This document shows, piece by piece, positions 25,813-35,490 of a stretch of 64,000 nucleotides of DNA (the first letter of the stretch is position 1; the number at the start of each line of letters is the position of its first letter). The stretch comes from Filibacter tadaridae (GTDB lineage Bacteria; Bacillota; Bacilli; Bacillales_A; Planococcaceae). The translations under genes and the position numbers were made by a program. The notes beneath the pieces were generated by a model, which was given only the letters and a program-made list of their open reading frames with translations, had not been told where the DNA came from and made no database searches. Location: positions 1 to 64,000 of the forward strand of contig NZ_UXAV01000041.1 in assembly GCF_900609045.1 (NCBI RefSeq). Direction: 5' to 3'.

Positions 25813-27247
25813 ATTTATTCGCTTTATGGACTTTTAATAACTTGCCTTTGACCGTTTTTGTTCTCATTTCATCCAATACGAGTTTGCCTTTTCCATTTAG
25901 AATATCGATATAAGTGACTGTGTCCTGGATTTTGATGATACCGATATCTTCAGCTGTGACTCCTGGAATACTTGTAATCGTACCAACAAAGTCAAATGCC
26001 CGTATCTTTTTCTTTTTACCGCCATTGAAATACAATTTCAGTATATCTTTATTAACGGTTGCATTTTTGTTCTTTTTCAACTGGGGTAAACTTTCCAGTT
26101 TCTGCGTAAACGCATCCATTGCGCTAACAACTGCTTGCCGGGAAGGTGCATTTCTTTGTTGAATTTCGAAACCGATGTACGCTTCAATTTCTTCAAGGAA
26201 TCGATCCTCGTTCGGTGTAACGAATGTAATCGCTTTACCTTTCTTCCCCGCCCGTCCTGTACGACCCGCACGGTGAACATAACTTTCCTTTTCCAATGGG
26301 ATATCGTAATTGATGACATGCGTAATGCTGTCGATATCAATTCCGCGTGCCGCAACGTCTGTTGCCACTAAATAACGGAACTCACCACGTTTGAATTCAT
26401 CCATTACTGCGAAACGGTCTTCCTGCATCATTCCACCGTGCAATTTGTCACTTGTGTAGTCAAGCTTTTCCAATTGTTCATTGACATGATCTACTTGGTC
26501 TTTCGTCCGGCAGAAAATGATACAGCTATCCGGATTTTCAACAACAGTAACGTCACGTAATAGATCGAACTTCTGTTGTTCTTTCACGACAATCAGTGAA
26601 TGATCGATTTGATCTGTCAGTGTGACAGTGGAAGCAATTTCAATATGCTTCGGCTCAATCATGTATTTGCGACATAGCTGTTCAATATTCTTTGAAAGCG
26701 TAGCCGAGAACAACATTGTCATCCTTTGCTTCGGTAACTTATTGATAATCGCTTCAACTTGTTCGATAAAGCCCATATTGAGCATTTCATCGGCTTCGTC
26801 AAGAACGAGGTATTCGATTTTACCAAGCACCAGGGTGCCTCGCTCAATATGGTCCATTACACGGCCCGGTGTACCGACAACGACATGGCATTTTTGCTTC
26901 AGTTCTTCTTTTTGATAATTAAACGGATGCTTTCCGTACACAGCCGCAGCTTTAATACGCTTAAAACGACCGATATTTGTAATATCTTCTTTAACTTGGT
27001 CCGCAAGTTCGCGTGTCGGTGTCAGAATTAGTGCTTGTGGTTTGTTCTCTTCCCATTTCACCAGCTCACAAATCGGAATGCCGAACGATGCCGTCTTACC
27101 ACTGCCCGTCTGTGATTTAACAGCTAAATCCTGCCTTTTCAACGCTGCGGGAAGTACTTTTTCTTGCACTTCTGTCGGCGCCGAATACCCAAGCCCGTCC
27201 AGTGCTCGTGTAATCTCATCACTTAAATTAAAATCTTGAAAGTTCAT
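25811..27247 (-). CDS. dbpA: DEAD-box RNA helicase DbpA (YxiN)
   Basis: 478 residues from the ATG at 27247 with GAGGTTGG upstream. Helicase motifs in order: GYSAPTEVQ (Q motif), SQTGSGKT (I), PTRELA (Ia), VLDEADEML (II), FSATL (III), ARGIDID (V) and [10 protein letters not shown] (VI). The C-terminal 75 residues ([19 protein letters not shown] onward) are the DbpA RNA-binding domain that recognises hairpin 92 of 23S rRNA, so the protein acts in 50S subunit assembly. Monocistronic. Confidence 0.93.
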   Translation of the reverse strand: MNFQDFNLSDEITRALDGLGYSAPTEVQEKVLPAALKRQDLAVKSQTGSGKTASFGIPICELVKWEENKPQALILTPTRELADQVKEDITNIGRFKRIKAAAVYGKHPFNYQKEELKQKCHVVVGTPGRVMDHIERGTLVLGKIEYLVLDEADEMLNMGFIEQVEAIINKLPKQRMTMLFSATLSKNIEQLCRKYMIEPKHIEIASTVTLTDQIDHSLIVVKEQQKFDLLRDVTVVENPDSCIIFCRTKDQVDHVNEQLEKLDYTSDKLHGGMMQEDRFAVMDEFKRGEFRYLVATDVAARGIDIDSITHVINYDIPLEKESYVHRAGRTGRAGKKGKAITFVTPNEDRFLEEIEAYIGFEIQQRNAPSRQAVVSAMDAFTQKLESLPQLKKNKNATVNKDILKLYFNGGKKKKIRAFDFVGTITSIPGVTAEDIGIIKIQDTVTYIDILNGKGKLVLDEMRTKTVKGKLLKVHKANK

Positions 27248-27329
27248 TGTATCCAACCTCACATTCTACCTACATTATCTCATGATAATGAACTTCTCGC
27301 ATGTTTTGAGATGATTATGACTACTAGAG

Positions 27330-27365
27330 AAATGGAATGCGGTCTAAGTAGACTGCATTCCATCT
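27330..27365 (-). terminator. Hairpin downstream of the oligopeptidase gene
   Basis: ATGGAATGC and GCATTCCAT arms with inner GTCTA/TAGAC; few T residues follow. Probable terminator or processing signal. Confidence 0.5.
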
Positions 27366-27391
27366 TTCCTATCTATCCAAGTATTGACGCC

Positions 27392-29464
27392 TCAAACACT
27401 TTCCAAACTTTTGCTACTCTTCAAATCCATTTTTAATGTTTCAAACAGAAATGAGTACATATCCGTCTGTTCTTCAATAATTTTCGCAGTTGGTTTACCA
27501 AGCCCATGACCTGCATTTTTTTCCACCCGAAGAAGAATCGGGTTATCACCTGACTGTGCTGCTTGTAAAGTCGCGGCGAATTTCATCGCATGCAGCGGAA
27601 CAACTCGGTCATCTGTATCCGCTGTCGTCACCAATGTCGGCGGATAGGCGATACCTTCTTTCACATTATGAAGCGGCGAATAGGCGTACATGAACTTGAA
27701 GTCTTCTGGATTAGCTTCCGCATTTCCATAATCGGTTACCCAATAGCGCCCGACAGTGAACTTATGATAACGTAACATGTCCGTAACCGGAACTAAACAA
27801 AGTGCCGCCCCATATAAATCCGGTTGTTGCGTAATACATGTCGCAACAAGCAAGCCCCCATTGCTTCCTCCCATAATGGCGAGTTTCTTGCTAGTTGTAT
27901 ACTTTTGTCCAATCAACCACTCTGCCGCCGCTATAAAGTCGTCAAAAACGTTTTGTTTCTGTTCTAACGTTCCTGCTTTGTACCACTCTTCGCCAAACTC
28001 TCCGCCGCCGCGTAAATTTGCAGCAGCATACACGCCACCCGCTTCAATCCACATGCGCTGTGACGGTGAGAATGCCGGTGTCAAACTAACATTGAAACCA
28101 CCGTACCCGTATAATAGAACCGGATTCTCCCCATTCAATTCCAAACCTTTGCGGTATGTTAGGAACATCGGGATGGTCGTCCCATCTTTGGAAGGATAAA
28201 AAACCTGTTTCGTTTCAAAGTTTTCCGTTTCGAATAACGCTGAACTTTGGAATACGGGATCAATCAGGTCTTCTTCAAAATCATAGCGTGCAATCGTCGT
28301 GGGTACCAAATAGGATGTATAACCGATAAACATCGTTGACGCAGATTTTTTCCCCGATACACCGGAAATTGAAATGTAATCCGGCAGCGGGATATCCCGT
28401 TGGAATGTCCCATCCAACGCATAGATAGCTAACTTATAGTGAGCGTTATGCAAATAGCAAACGACAAACTGATTGTTGATAATATCCACGAACGCCAGTA
28501 CATCCTCCTTCTCAGGAATGACGTCAATCCACTGATCCTTCTCGGGTTTGTCTATATCAACGGCAATTACTTTCTCTTTGGGCGCATTATAATTGGTAGC
28601 AAAATAAAAGAGCCTACCTTCATTTCCGATAAATGTATATTCACCATCGTCATCGGCAAATAGGTGGACAAAATCTTCATCCAGCTTCGTGTCTTTATAG
28701 TAGATTCGACTTTTATTTTCGGTACCTTTCCATACCGTTAAAATCAAATAACGGTAATCATCCGACATGGAAGGACTGAAAGATAATGCTTTATCATCCG
28801 CATCTTCATAGATTAACCTATCTTTCCCTTGCTTTGTTCCGACGTCATGCCAATAGACACGATTGAAATTGCTTTCATCTTCAGGATCTACCGTACCAGG
28901 CTCAGGAAAACGGTTATAATAAAACCCGGTCCCTTCTTCATTCCACGCAATGCTACTGAATTTACACCACTTCACCACATCTGGCTCGTCCATTCCTGTC
29001 GCTAAATTGCGGATCCGTATCTCCTGCCAGTCACTACCGTGCAATGAAATGCCATACGCCAATCGAGTTCCATCTTTCGTGAATGCAAGATTTGTAATGG
29101 CTGCCGTTCCTTCATCGTTCAATGTATTCGGATCAATAATGACTTCTAAGTCTTCGGAACCCAAATCCTTTGTCCGATAAAAGATAGCTTGGTTTTGCAA
29201 TCCCTCATTTTTATTGAAATAATAATAATCCCCTTCCTTTTGCGGAACGGAGTATTTCGGAAAATTCATGGACTTTGTCAGTCTTTCTTTTACCTCTTCA
29301 CGGTTTGGATAGGTTTTCAAAAAGTCCTGTGTCTGTTCATTTTGCTGATCTACCCAGCCCTTAACTTCTTCAGCATCCGGATTTTCCAACCAACGATATG
29401 GATCTTTTACTGTAGTCCCATGATAATTTTCAATAACCATTTCTTTTTTTGTCTCAACGCTCAA
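27392..29464 (-). CDS. Prolyl oligopeptidase family (S9A) serine peptidase
   Basis: 690 residues, the normal length for prolyl endopeptidase. N-terminal DPYRWLENPD, a beta-propeller domain in the middle, then LLYGYGGFNVSLTPAF, the nucleophile GGSNGGLL, an Asp in TADTDDRVVPLHAMK and the His in NAGHGLGKP form the catalytic triad of family S9. It cleaves short proline-containing peptides in the cytosol. Start TTG with GGGGGT 6 bases upstream. Monocistronic. Confidence 0.92.
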   Translation of the reverse strand: MSVETKKEMVIENYHGTTVKDPYRWLENPDAEEVKGWVDQQNEQTQDFLKTYPNREEVKERLTKSMNFPKYSVPQKEGDYYYFNKNEGLQNQAIFYRTKDLGSEDLEVIIDPNTLNDEGTAAITNLAFTKDGTRLAYGISLHGSDWQEIRIRNLATGMDEPDVVKWCKFSSIAWNEEGTGFYYNRFPEPGTVDPEDESNFNRVYWHDVGTKQGKDRLIYEDADDKALSFSPSMSDDYRYLILTVWKGTENKSRIYYKDTKLDEDFVHLFADDDGEYTFIGNEGRLFYFATNYNAPKEKVIAVDIDKPEKDQWIDVIPEKEDVLAFVDIINNQFVVCYLHNAHYKLAIYALDGTFQRDIPLPDYISISGVSGKKSASTMFIGYTSYLVPTTIARYDFEEDLIDPVFQSSALFETENFETKQVFYPSKDGTTIPMFLTYRKGLELNGENPVLLYGYGGFNVSLTPAFSPSQRMWIEAGGVYAAANLRGGGEFGEEWYKAGTLEQKQNVFDDFIAAAEWLIGQKYTTSKKLAIMGGSNGGLLVATCITQQPDLYGAALCLVPVTDMLRYHKFTVGRYWVTDYGNAEANPEDFKFMYAYSPLHNVKEGIAYPPTLVTTADTDDRVVPLHAMKFAATLQAAQSGDNPILLRVEKNAGHGLGKPTAKIIEEQTDMYSFLFETLKMDLKSSKSLESV

Positions 29465-29624
29465 TTTAATACCCCCCTGTTATGTCCCTCCTGTATATTT
29501 TACCACACTAATCACAGAACAGAGGGATTTTTCAGAACGTATATCACTTTACAATCTAATATCGAAAGCACCTGGCATAATGGTTCAATTGATTTTACGG
29601 TTTCAAAAGTATTGTTCTTTGTTT

Positions 29625-29846
29625 TTACTTTATTGTTGTCTTTCTTTTCTCAGCAATCCTGCAATCCAATGCTGCCCCCACTATGAATCCTGGAATCCCT
29701 CCACCTGATAACGAAACAAATAGAAAGGATATCTTGAATGTTCCATAAACGTTGTATAGCAGGGTACCTACCAACAGTGTGGTTCCGACAAATAGAAGTA
29801 TCGCGTATAAATATGAAACAGCTACATCATTATTCATAAACGTAAC
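29625..29846 (-). CDS. Small hypothetical membrane protein
   Basis: About 73 residues with two predicted membrane helices (SYLYAILLFVGTTLLVGTLL and a second, glycine-rich one) and a basic tail ending RIAEKRKTTIK. No clear ribosome site and no recognised family; the frame continues to 29894 but without a better start. It may be real because the hydrophobic pattern and charged ends are protein-like. Confidence 0.4.
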   Translation of the reverse strand, partial: VTFMNNDVAVSYLYAILLFVGTTLLVGTLLYNVYGTFKISFLFVSLSGGGIPGFIVGAALDCRIAEKRKTTIK

Positions 29847-29894
29847 CATTTTTCTTTTTGAATGATGAATGACGACTAGTAGCATTTTTTCCAC

Positions 29895-30466
29895 TGGCGT
29901 TTAACAGTTTATATTCTGCAACCTTTTTATGCATACCTTTCAACCCTTCCATTCAATGTCGATAGCAGTTCATCAATTGCCTTTAACGCAAAAAAAGGTC
30001 TGGCAGTTTTAAAAACAATTCATACTGTATGGTTGGAATAACGAATTTCATTGAATTCGCTCCGGCGCTTCGTGGATGCCTCCCGCTAGTTTTCATACAG
30101 ATTAATTAATTCAACATATCTAGATTCGCCCCTTGTATTTGTTTAGGAATCCGTTCATTCTTTATAAAGTCTTTCCCTTAATCTTCTTAGATTATTCGAT
30201 TAGATGGATGAAGTGATGTTTTCATAGCACGCTTGATTACTACCACGGAAATATACCAACGTTGACATACTTTTCAACACTAAACGACAAGGAATAGGCC
30301 AGTAAATGACAGGCGATTATCATCTTACACATTCTGGATGATTAAAATTAAAAGGTTATACGTATTTCGAACTACAAATGTTATACTTGTTGAACTAATT
30401 TGATTACTCGTTAATAGGAATAGTCTACCGCAAACGGGCCACTTTATCGGATAGGGGGGCATTTTT
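29895..30466. other. Gene-free stretch with repeat fragment
   Basis: About 570 bases. At 30018-30105 is a fragment of the GCGGGAGGCATCC-type repeat (inverted relative to the 63785 copy). The rest, AT-rich, shows no convincing gene, promoter or RNA. Confidence 0.4.
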
Positions 30467-30877
30467 GTGAGAACTAAAGCAGAAGCAGAGAGAAACAAAG
30501 AAAAAAAGAAGATTTACAAAAACATTTTGATAATGTTTGGTGCAGTCGGTTTACTTTTTGTTGGACTGATTGGTTATGGCGTTTATTGGGCGTTCTTCGA
30601 TATGAACAGATTACCAACAGGAGACTATCTTGCAGAAGAGACTTCTCCAGATGGAAATTACACTTTAAAAGCATACGTCGCTGACGGAGGTGCTACAACG
30701 TCGTATACGATTCGGGGCGAGTTAGTCTTTAATCAAAAAAGAAAAAAAGCCAAAAATGTTTACTGGAATTCCAAGGAAGATAATGCGGATATCAAGTGGA
30801 TTGATAGTGACACGGTAGTGATTAGTGGGCATTCACTAGACGTACCAAATGACAAGTTTGATTTTAGAAATCAATAA
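30467..30877 (+). CDS. DUF5412-family membrane-anchored protein
   Basis: 136 residues; GTG start with AGGGGGG 7 bases upstream. A lysine-rich N-terminus, one membrane helix (about residues 20-44) and an extracytoplasmic domain with SPDGNYTLKAYVADGG, YTIRGELVF and NADIKWIDSDTVVI, which match DUF5412 proteins of Bacillales. Function unknown. A strong terminator follows 40 bases downstream, so the gene is monocistronic. Confidence 0.8.
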   Translation: MRTKAEAERNKEKKKIYKNILIMFGAVGLLFVGLIGYGVYWAFFDMNRLPTGDYLAEETSPDGNYTLKAYVADGGATTSYTIRGELVFNQKRKKAKNVYWNSKEDNADIKWIDSDTVVISGHSLDVPNDKFDFRNQ

Positions 30878-30915
30878 TTCCTTGTTCAATTAACTGGGCA
30901 CGATTGTTGTAGATC

Positions 30916-30960
30916 AAAAGCCTAATTCCTCTTAAAATGAAAGAGGAATTAGGCTTTTTT
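30916..30960 (+). terminator. Terminator after the DUF5412 gene
   Basis: AAGCCTAATTCCTCTT/AAGAGGAATTAGGCTT stem, T6. Confidence 0.88.
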
Positions 30961-31201
30961 ATCCCATATTATTTTAAAGTACTCCTCTACAGTAAATGTT
31001 GTGGCAACAGGTGGTAAGTTTTGTGAGCATTACTGATAAAAAGTATGCCAGAAGTGGCACATTCTTATGGCCATGAATACACGCTTCCATATATCTAACC
31101 GGCCAAAAGCATTAGAGATGAAAATATGAAGGAATCATTACAGGAATCTACAGAAGAGACCTATTTCTGCGTATGGATCGGCTATCTATCGTGCTGCCTA
31201 C

Positions 31202-31242
31202 AAAAAAAGAGTGCCAATCGCGATGACTCGGCACTCTTTTTT
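31202..31242. terminator. Terminator downstream of the Rpn nuclease gene
   Basis: AAAAAGAGTGCC/GGCACTCTTTTT; lies 50 bases beyond the stop of the minus-strand nuclease gene and can act in either direction. Nothing else was recognised between 30961 and 31291. Confidence 0.75.
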
Positions 31243-31291
31243 ACAGCTTCTTATCCCGTTTTGGTAGCCCTAAAAATCAATATCGACTGCA

Positions 31292-32248
31292 CTAGTTCAA
31301 CCTTTTTAACTTTTCAATCACTTCTTTATCCAAGTGAGTTACTTTAGCAATAAAATCAATTGGCGAACCCTCTTTTAACATTTCAAGTACAACCTCTTTT
31401 TTACCTTCTTCTATCCCTTGCTCTATCCCTTGTTCTATTCCTTGTTCTATTCCTTTTCGAATGCCCCTTTCTTCCCAAGAATTCGGCAGCTTTGTGAACT
31501 CTTCTGCATTTTCCAATTGGCTAATTTCTCGCATGAGTTCCTTCTCCTCCTTTTCATCGAGCTTCAAGTATTGTTCAAAAAAATCATTGATGAATCGTGC
31601 ACGAGCCGGGTTAAGTTCCATCTTCAGCATCATGCGCAAAAACTCCATTTTCACTTGCACTTTTTCCTCTTCACGGTAACCCATTTTACCCAACAATGCG
31701 GCCGCTACGGGGTTATCTGATTGCAAATAGTCCCGCCAGTTCATTTTTTTCAATTCTAACATCAAAAAATTGAATGTTAACACATGAAAGAAAGGAAATT
31801 CGATAGTAAACTGATTGTGCTCTGTATGCTTTTCCTCATAACTAAAAACAGCAATTGGCAAAATAGGTATTCTATACTTATTATAAAGCAGACTAAAATA
31901 ATGATACATTCGTTGGTGAAAGTCTTTTTGATAAGAACTTTGCGGCTCCACATGAATAATGATTAGCGTGTCTTTCCCTCTCAATTTCGCTTCAATCACA
32001 ATATCCACCCGCCGGTTTTCACCAGCAATCAAATCCGTGAACAGTTCTTCAGACAATGGTTTAACCGACTTGAAGTCAATACCTGCATGGACTTCCGGAA
32101 AAAATACTTCTAGAAACTCGACAAAAAAGTTGTTGATAAGTTCTTTAAACAATTGGTCATGATTCATATATTTTTTCTTTTCCTCATGAATGATTGTCGC
32201 CAAGTTATATCGGCCGGGTGATTCTTTCACGCACGCGATTACAGCCAT
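31292..32248 (-). CDS. Rpn-family PD-(D/E)XK nuclease / putative transposase
   Basis: 318 residues. The N-terminal NHDQLFKELINNFFVEFLEVFFPE and FTDLIAGENRRVDIVIEAKL (the acidic/Lys PD-(D/E)XK core), then IIIHVEPQ, match the Rpn (YhgA-like) recombination-promoting nuclease family. Towards the C-terminus is a glycine-isoleucine-glutamate repeat, GIEQ in four to five copies, encoded by 12-bp tandem repeats (31411-31457). In studied Rpn systems an internal start gives a small C-terminal protein that restrains the nuclease, and some act in phage defence; whether this one does is unknown. AGGGTG precedes ATG. Confidence 0.85.
   Translation of the reverse strand: MAVIACVKESPGRYNLATIIHEEKKKYMNHDQLFKELINNFFVEFLEVFFPEVHAGIDFKSVKPLSEELFTDLIAGENRRVDIVIEAKLRGKDTLIIIHVEPQSSYQKDFHQRMYHYFSLLYNKYRIPILPIAVFSYEEKHTEHNQFTIEFPFFHVLTFNFLMLELKKMNWRDYLQSDNPVAAALLGKMGYREEEKVQVKMEFLRMMLKMELNPARARFINDFFEQYLKLDEKEEKELMREISQLENAEEFTKLPNSWEERGIRKGIEQGIEQGIEQGIEEGKKEVVLEMLKEGSPIDFIAKVTHLDKEVIEKLKRLN
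31411..31457 (-). repeat. 12-bp tandem repeats inside the Rpn gene
   Basis: About four units of GGAATAGAACAA (minus strand), each encoding Gly-Ile-Glu-Gln, with small changes. Copy number could vary by slippage in frame. Confidence 0.75.
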
Positions 32249-32376
32249 CTAAACACACCCTATTTCGAAGTAGTGTTGTACTAGCCAAGTTGTATTAATC
32301 TATATTATGAAGTATAGCAAAAAATCTGATAAGGAACAAGCATTCTACTTCGATTATATATTTCCAAGATTAATAG

Positions 32377-32404
32377 TTGACAACGCCATTTTATTTGTTA
32401 TGAT
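32377..32404 (+). promoter_or_regulatory. Promoter of the serine operon leader
   Basis: TTGACA (32377-32382), 16 bases, TATGAT (32399-32404), about 35 bases before T-box Stem I. Confidence 0.6.
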
Positions 32405-32436
32405 TGGTTAAATTAAAAAATATTTAAACTATTTTG

Positions 32437-32680
32437 ACGGAGACATACTCTACATGATGAAATCTTAAGAGAGCTGATGGTTGGTGAGAATCAGTGATTT
32501 CCATATAGAGTAGCACTCCTAAATAGATGGGCTGAACCTTTTAGTAGGCCTATACGACGCATGCTCGTTACGCATGTTAACCAGGTTGTCATGCGTATCG
32601 ACAACAAAAAAAGGGTGGTACCGCGTGAGTCATTAAGCTCTTCGCCCCTTACATTTGTAAGGGGCGAAGAGCTTTTTTGT
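32437..32680 (+). promoter_or_regulatory. T-box riboswitch, serine specifier (AGC)
   Basis: A complete T-box leader. Stem I begins at 32439, with AGAGAGCTGATGG (AG bulge region) and GGTGAGAATCAG. Its base pairs GGAG/CTCC and ACTCTA/TAGAGT enclose the specifier loop, reading AGC at 32512-32514, a serine codon. The T-box AGGGTGGTACCGCG is at 32612-32625, followed by a terminator. Uncharged tRNA-Ser(GCU) would stabilise the antiterminator and allow transcription of the aminotransferase-serA genes. Confidence 0.92.
32635..32679 (+). terminator. T-box-controlled terminator
   Basis: AAGCTCTTCGCCCCTTAC paired with GTAAGGGGCGAAGAGCTT, followed by T6. Confidence 0.92.
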
Positions 32681-32707
32681 ATTTTCAAAAATGAGAGGAG
32701 AATCTAT

Positions 32708-33868
32708 ATGTTACCAGATCAGCAGTTGTTAAGAATACCAGGTCCGACCCCTATCCCTCCAAGCGTGGTGCGCGCCATGAGCCAACCAATGATTGGGCAC
32801 CGAGGACAAGAAACATCTCAAATGCTTCGAAACATTGCACCTGTGCTTCAACGTATTTTTGGTACAGCGCAGGAAATAGCCATTATTGCAGGTAGCGGAA
32901 CCGCTGGATTGGAAGCTGCCGTTGTGAACGTTGTCCAACCGGATGAGGAAGTATTAGTTGTCGTCACGGGCGCATTTGGCAATCGCTTCGCGAAGATTTG
33001 TGAAGCCTACGCTATCAAATTCCATCGCCTGGATGTTGAATGGGGTAAAGCGTTGAATCCTATTGAAGTCAAACAATACCTACAAGCACACCCGGAGATT
33101 AAGGCTGTCTTCTCTACTTATTGTGAGACTTCGACAGGGGTCCTCAATCCTATACATGGCTTGGCAAAAGCCGTACGTGAAGTTTCAAATGCACTTATTA
33201 TAGTTGACGGCGTCTCTTGTGTTGGTGGCGTTGAAACGAAGATGGACGATTGGGGAATCGATGTAGTCGTGACGGGTTCCCAGAAAGCCTTCATGCTTCC
33301 TCCGGGTCTTACGTTCATCGCAGCAAGTGAACGTGCATGGAAAATCATCGAGAAAAACGAGCGTTCCCGCTATTATTTGGATTTAGCCAGGTATCGCGAC
33401 AATTTGCTGAAGGATACAACGCCATTTACACCTGCACTGTCTTTATTATTTGGATTGGAACAAGTTCTTCATCTACTTCAGGAGGAAGGTCTGGAACAGG
33501 TTTACGAAAGACATACCTTGATGATGAGGATGACACGTGCGGCTTTCAAGGCATTGGATATCCCCTTATTGACTAGCGATGATGATGCATCTCCAACAGT
33601 TACAGCTGTTAAACCGTCAGATTTTGATCCGGAGATATTCCGCAAAATACTCAAAAAGGAATTCGGTCTTACCGTTGCGGGAGGTCAACAAGGGCTGAGC
33701 GGTAAACTATTCAGGATTGGACATATGGGTTATTGTTCACCTGCAGATATACTTCAAACCATTGGTGTAATGGAAATCGGTTTGATGAAAATCGGTAAAG
33801 CAATCGAACTGGGGAAAGGTGTTTCAGCTGCTCAACAAATCTATGCAAACCAAGGGGTGTTGGTATAA
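32708..33868 (+). CDS. Class-V aminotransferase (serine/alanine-glyoxylate type), probable serine pathway enzyme
   Basis: 386 residues from the ATG at 32708 (GAGGAG upstream); a longer frame begins inside the T-box and is not real. RIPGPTPIPPSVVRAM, GSGTAGLEAAVVNVV and the PLP-lysine motif TGSQKAFMLPPG match serine-pyruvate/alanine-glyoxylate aminotransferases, a branch distinct from normal SerC. It lies directly under a serine T-box and touches serA, so it most likely does the phosphoserine aminotransferase step, replacing SerC. A reverse glyoxylate-linked role is the alternative. Confidence 0.88.
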   Translation: MLPDQQLLRIPGPTPIPPSVVRAMSQPMIGHRGQETSQMLRNIAPVLQRIFGTAQEIAIIAGSGTAGLEAAVVNVVQPDEEVLVVVTGAFGNRFAKICEAYAIKFHRLDVEWGKALNPIEVKQYLQAHPEIKAVFSTYCETSTGVLNPIHGLAKAVREVSNALIIVDGVSCVGGVETKMDDWGIDVVVTGSQKAFMLPPGLTFIAASERAWKIIEKNERSRYYLDLARYRDNLLKDTTPFTPALSLLFGLEQVLHLLQEEGLEQVYERHTLMMRMTRAAFKALDIPLLTSDDDASPTVTAVKPSDFDPEIFRKILKKEFGLTVAGGQQGLSGKLFRIGHMGYCSPADILQTIGVMEIGLMKIGKAIELGKGVSAAQQIYANQGVLV

Positions 33869-35455
33869 ATGACTTTTAACATATTGATAAGTGATCCGTT
33901 AAGTGAAGAAGGAATCTATCCATTAAGACAGTCTGCAGAGTTGAACATTGTAATCGACACAACCAATACACCGGAAGAGTTAGTTTCCAAAATCGGCGAC
34001 TTTGATGCATTGCTCGTTCGAAGCCAAACGCAAGTGACACGTGAACTTATCGAAAAAGCAACGAATTTAAAAATGATTGGGCGTGCTGGAGTCGGCGTAG
34101 ATAACATCGATTTGGATGCAGCGACTGAGCACGGCATTATCGTCGTCAACGCGCCCGATGGGAATACAAATTCAGCCGCTGAACACACAATGGCTATGCT
34201 CATGTCGCTTGCAAGAAAGATTCCACAAGCTTTCAATTCATTGAAAAACCAGCAATGGGACCGTAAATCATTTATCGGCGTCGAGTTAAAAAACAAAACG
34301 TTGGGCATAGTCGGTCTTGGAAGAATTGGAGCGGAAGTCGCACACCGCGCAAAAGGACAGCGCATGAATGTTATTGCATACGATCCATTCTTAACCGAAG
34401 AGAAAGCAAAAAAATTGGGCATCGATTTTGGATCGGTTGAAGATGTATTGAAAGTATCGGATTTCATCACTGTCCATACGCCCCTACTGAAAGAAACGCG
34501 GCACTTGATCAATAAAAAAGCCTTCGAAATGATGAAGGACGGCGTTCGCATTATCAACTGTGCGCGCGGCGGTATTATCGATGAGGATGCTTTGTATGAT
34601 GCAATTGTTTCGAAGAAAGTGGCCGGAGCCGCACTCGATGTATTTGAAGAAGAACCATTTGTCGACCATAAGTTATTAACACTTCCTGAAGTTATTGCAA
34701 CACCGCATTTGGGAGCAAGCACAATCGAAGCGCAAGAAAGCGTGGCGGTCGATGTAAGCGTTGACGTTGTTAACTTCTTTAATGGAGGAGCCGTTCAAAA
34801 TCCCGTAAACCTACCCTCCGTCTCCAAAGAAGTATTGGCAAAGATTGCGCCATTCTTTGATTTGGCGGAAAAACTTGGTGTATTCCTTTCACGTTTGCAA
34901 AACGATGTAATCGAGGAAATTACGATTCATTATGCTGGCGATTTGGCGAACTTTGATGTTCGGCCGTTAACACGCAATACCGTAAAAGGGTTGTTAAAGC
35001 GAAACCTTGGCACACATGTCAATGATGTCAATGCAAAATTGCTGGCGGACCGTTTCGGGATTAAGATAAATGAACACAAAACAACAACGACAAAAGGCTT
35101 CTTGAATATGATTACAGTGGAAGTCGCCACTGCAAAAGGAACGAAACGTGTGGCGGGAACCTTGCTTAACGGATTGGGGCCGCGCATTGTAAAGATAGAT
35201 AATTATGTAGTTGATATCGTCCCTGAAGGGCACTTACTATTTATCAAACATTTAGATCAACCTGGTGCAATCGGACGCGTTGGAACGTTACTTGCCGACG
35301 AACACATCAATATTGCGACGATGCAAGTGGGTAGATCAGCCGCGGGTGGGGATGCCATTATGCTATTGAAGGTGGATAATCATGTGGAACATACCGAAGT
35401 GACACGGTTGAAAGAGCTTTCCGATATTTACGATGTGGAGGTAATTGATCTTTAA
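33869..35455 (+). CDS. serA: D-3-phosphoglycerate dehydrogenase SerA
   Basis: 528 residues, the long Bacillus-type form. The NAD-binding motif GIVGLGRIGAEVA (about 143-155), the D-isomer dehydrogenase signatures NCARGGIIDEDALYDAI and TPHLGASTIEAQ, an intervening substrate-type domain (about 320-450) and a C-terminal ACT domain with HLDQPGAIGRVGTLL, which senses serine in many homologs. It oxidises 3-phosphoglycerate in serine synthesis. Starts immediately after the aminotransferase stop, and a terminator follows. Confidence 0.95.
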   Translation: MTFNILISDPLSEEGIYPLRQSAELNIVIDTTNTPEELVSKIGDFDALLVRSQTQVTRELIEKATNLKMIGRAGVGVDNIDLDAATEHGIIVVNAPDGNTNSAAEHTMAMLMSLARKIPQAFNSLKNQQWDRKSFIGVELKNKTLGIVGLGRIGAEVAHRAKGQRMNVIAYDPFLTEEKAKKLGIDFGSVEDVLKVSDFITVHTPLLKETRHLINKKAFEMMKDGVRIINCARGGIIDEDALYDAIVSKKVAGAALDVFEEEPFVDHKLLTLPEVIATPHLGASTIEAQESVAVDVSVDVVNFFNGGAVQNPVNLPSVSKEVLAKIAPFFDLAEKLGVFLSRLQNDVIEEITIHYAGDLANFDVRPLTRNTVKGLLKRNLGTHVNDVNAKLLADRFGIKINEHKTTTTKGFLNMITVEVATAKGTKRVAGTLLNGLGPRIVKIDNYVVDIVPEGHLLFIKHLDQPGAIGRVGTLLADEHINIATMQVGRSAAGGDAIMLLKVDNHVEHTEVTRLKELSDIYDVEVIDL

Positions 35456-35462
35456 GGTGGTT

Positions 35463-35490
35463 GCGCTCAATTAATCTTGAGCGCTTTTTT
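35463..35490. terminator. Terminator of the serine operon
   Basis: GCGCTCAA/TTGAGCGC, T6, overlapping the end of the convergent HAD gene. Confidence 0.85.

Noticed and set aside
31126..31347. 73-codon plus-strand frame between the DUF5412 gene and the Rpn gene
   Set aside because: It runs through a terminator hairpin and into the Rpn gene antisense; no family.
32561..32707. In-frame extension of the aminotransferase upstream of 32708
   Set aside because: It covers the T-box antiterminator and terminator; the real start is the ATG at 32708 with a ribosome site.
33916..34722. Long minus-strand frame of 268 codons inside serA
   Set aside because: Shadow of serA; composition follows the complement of the real gene, and there is no ribosome site or domain.
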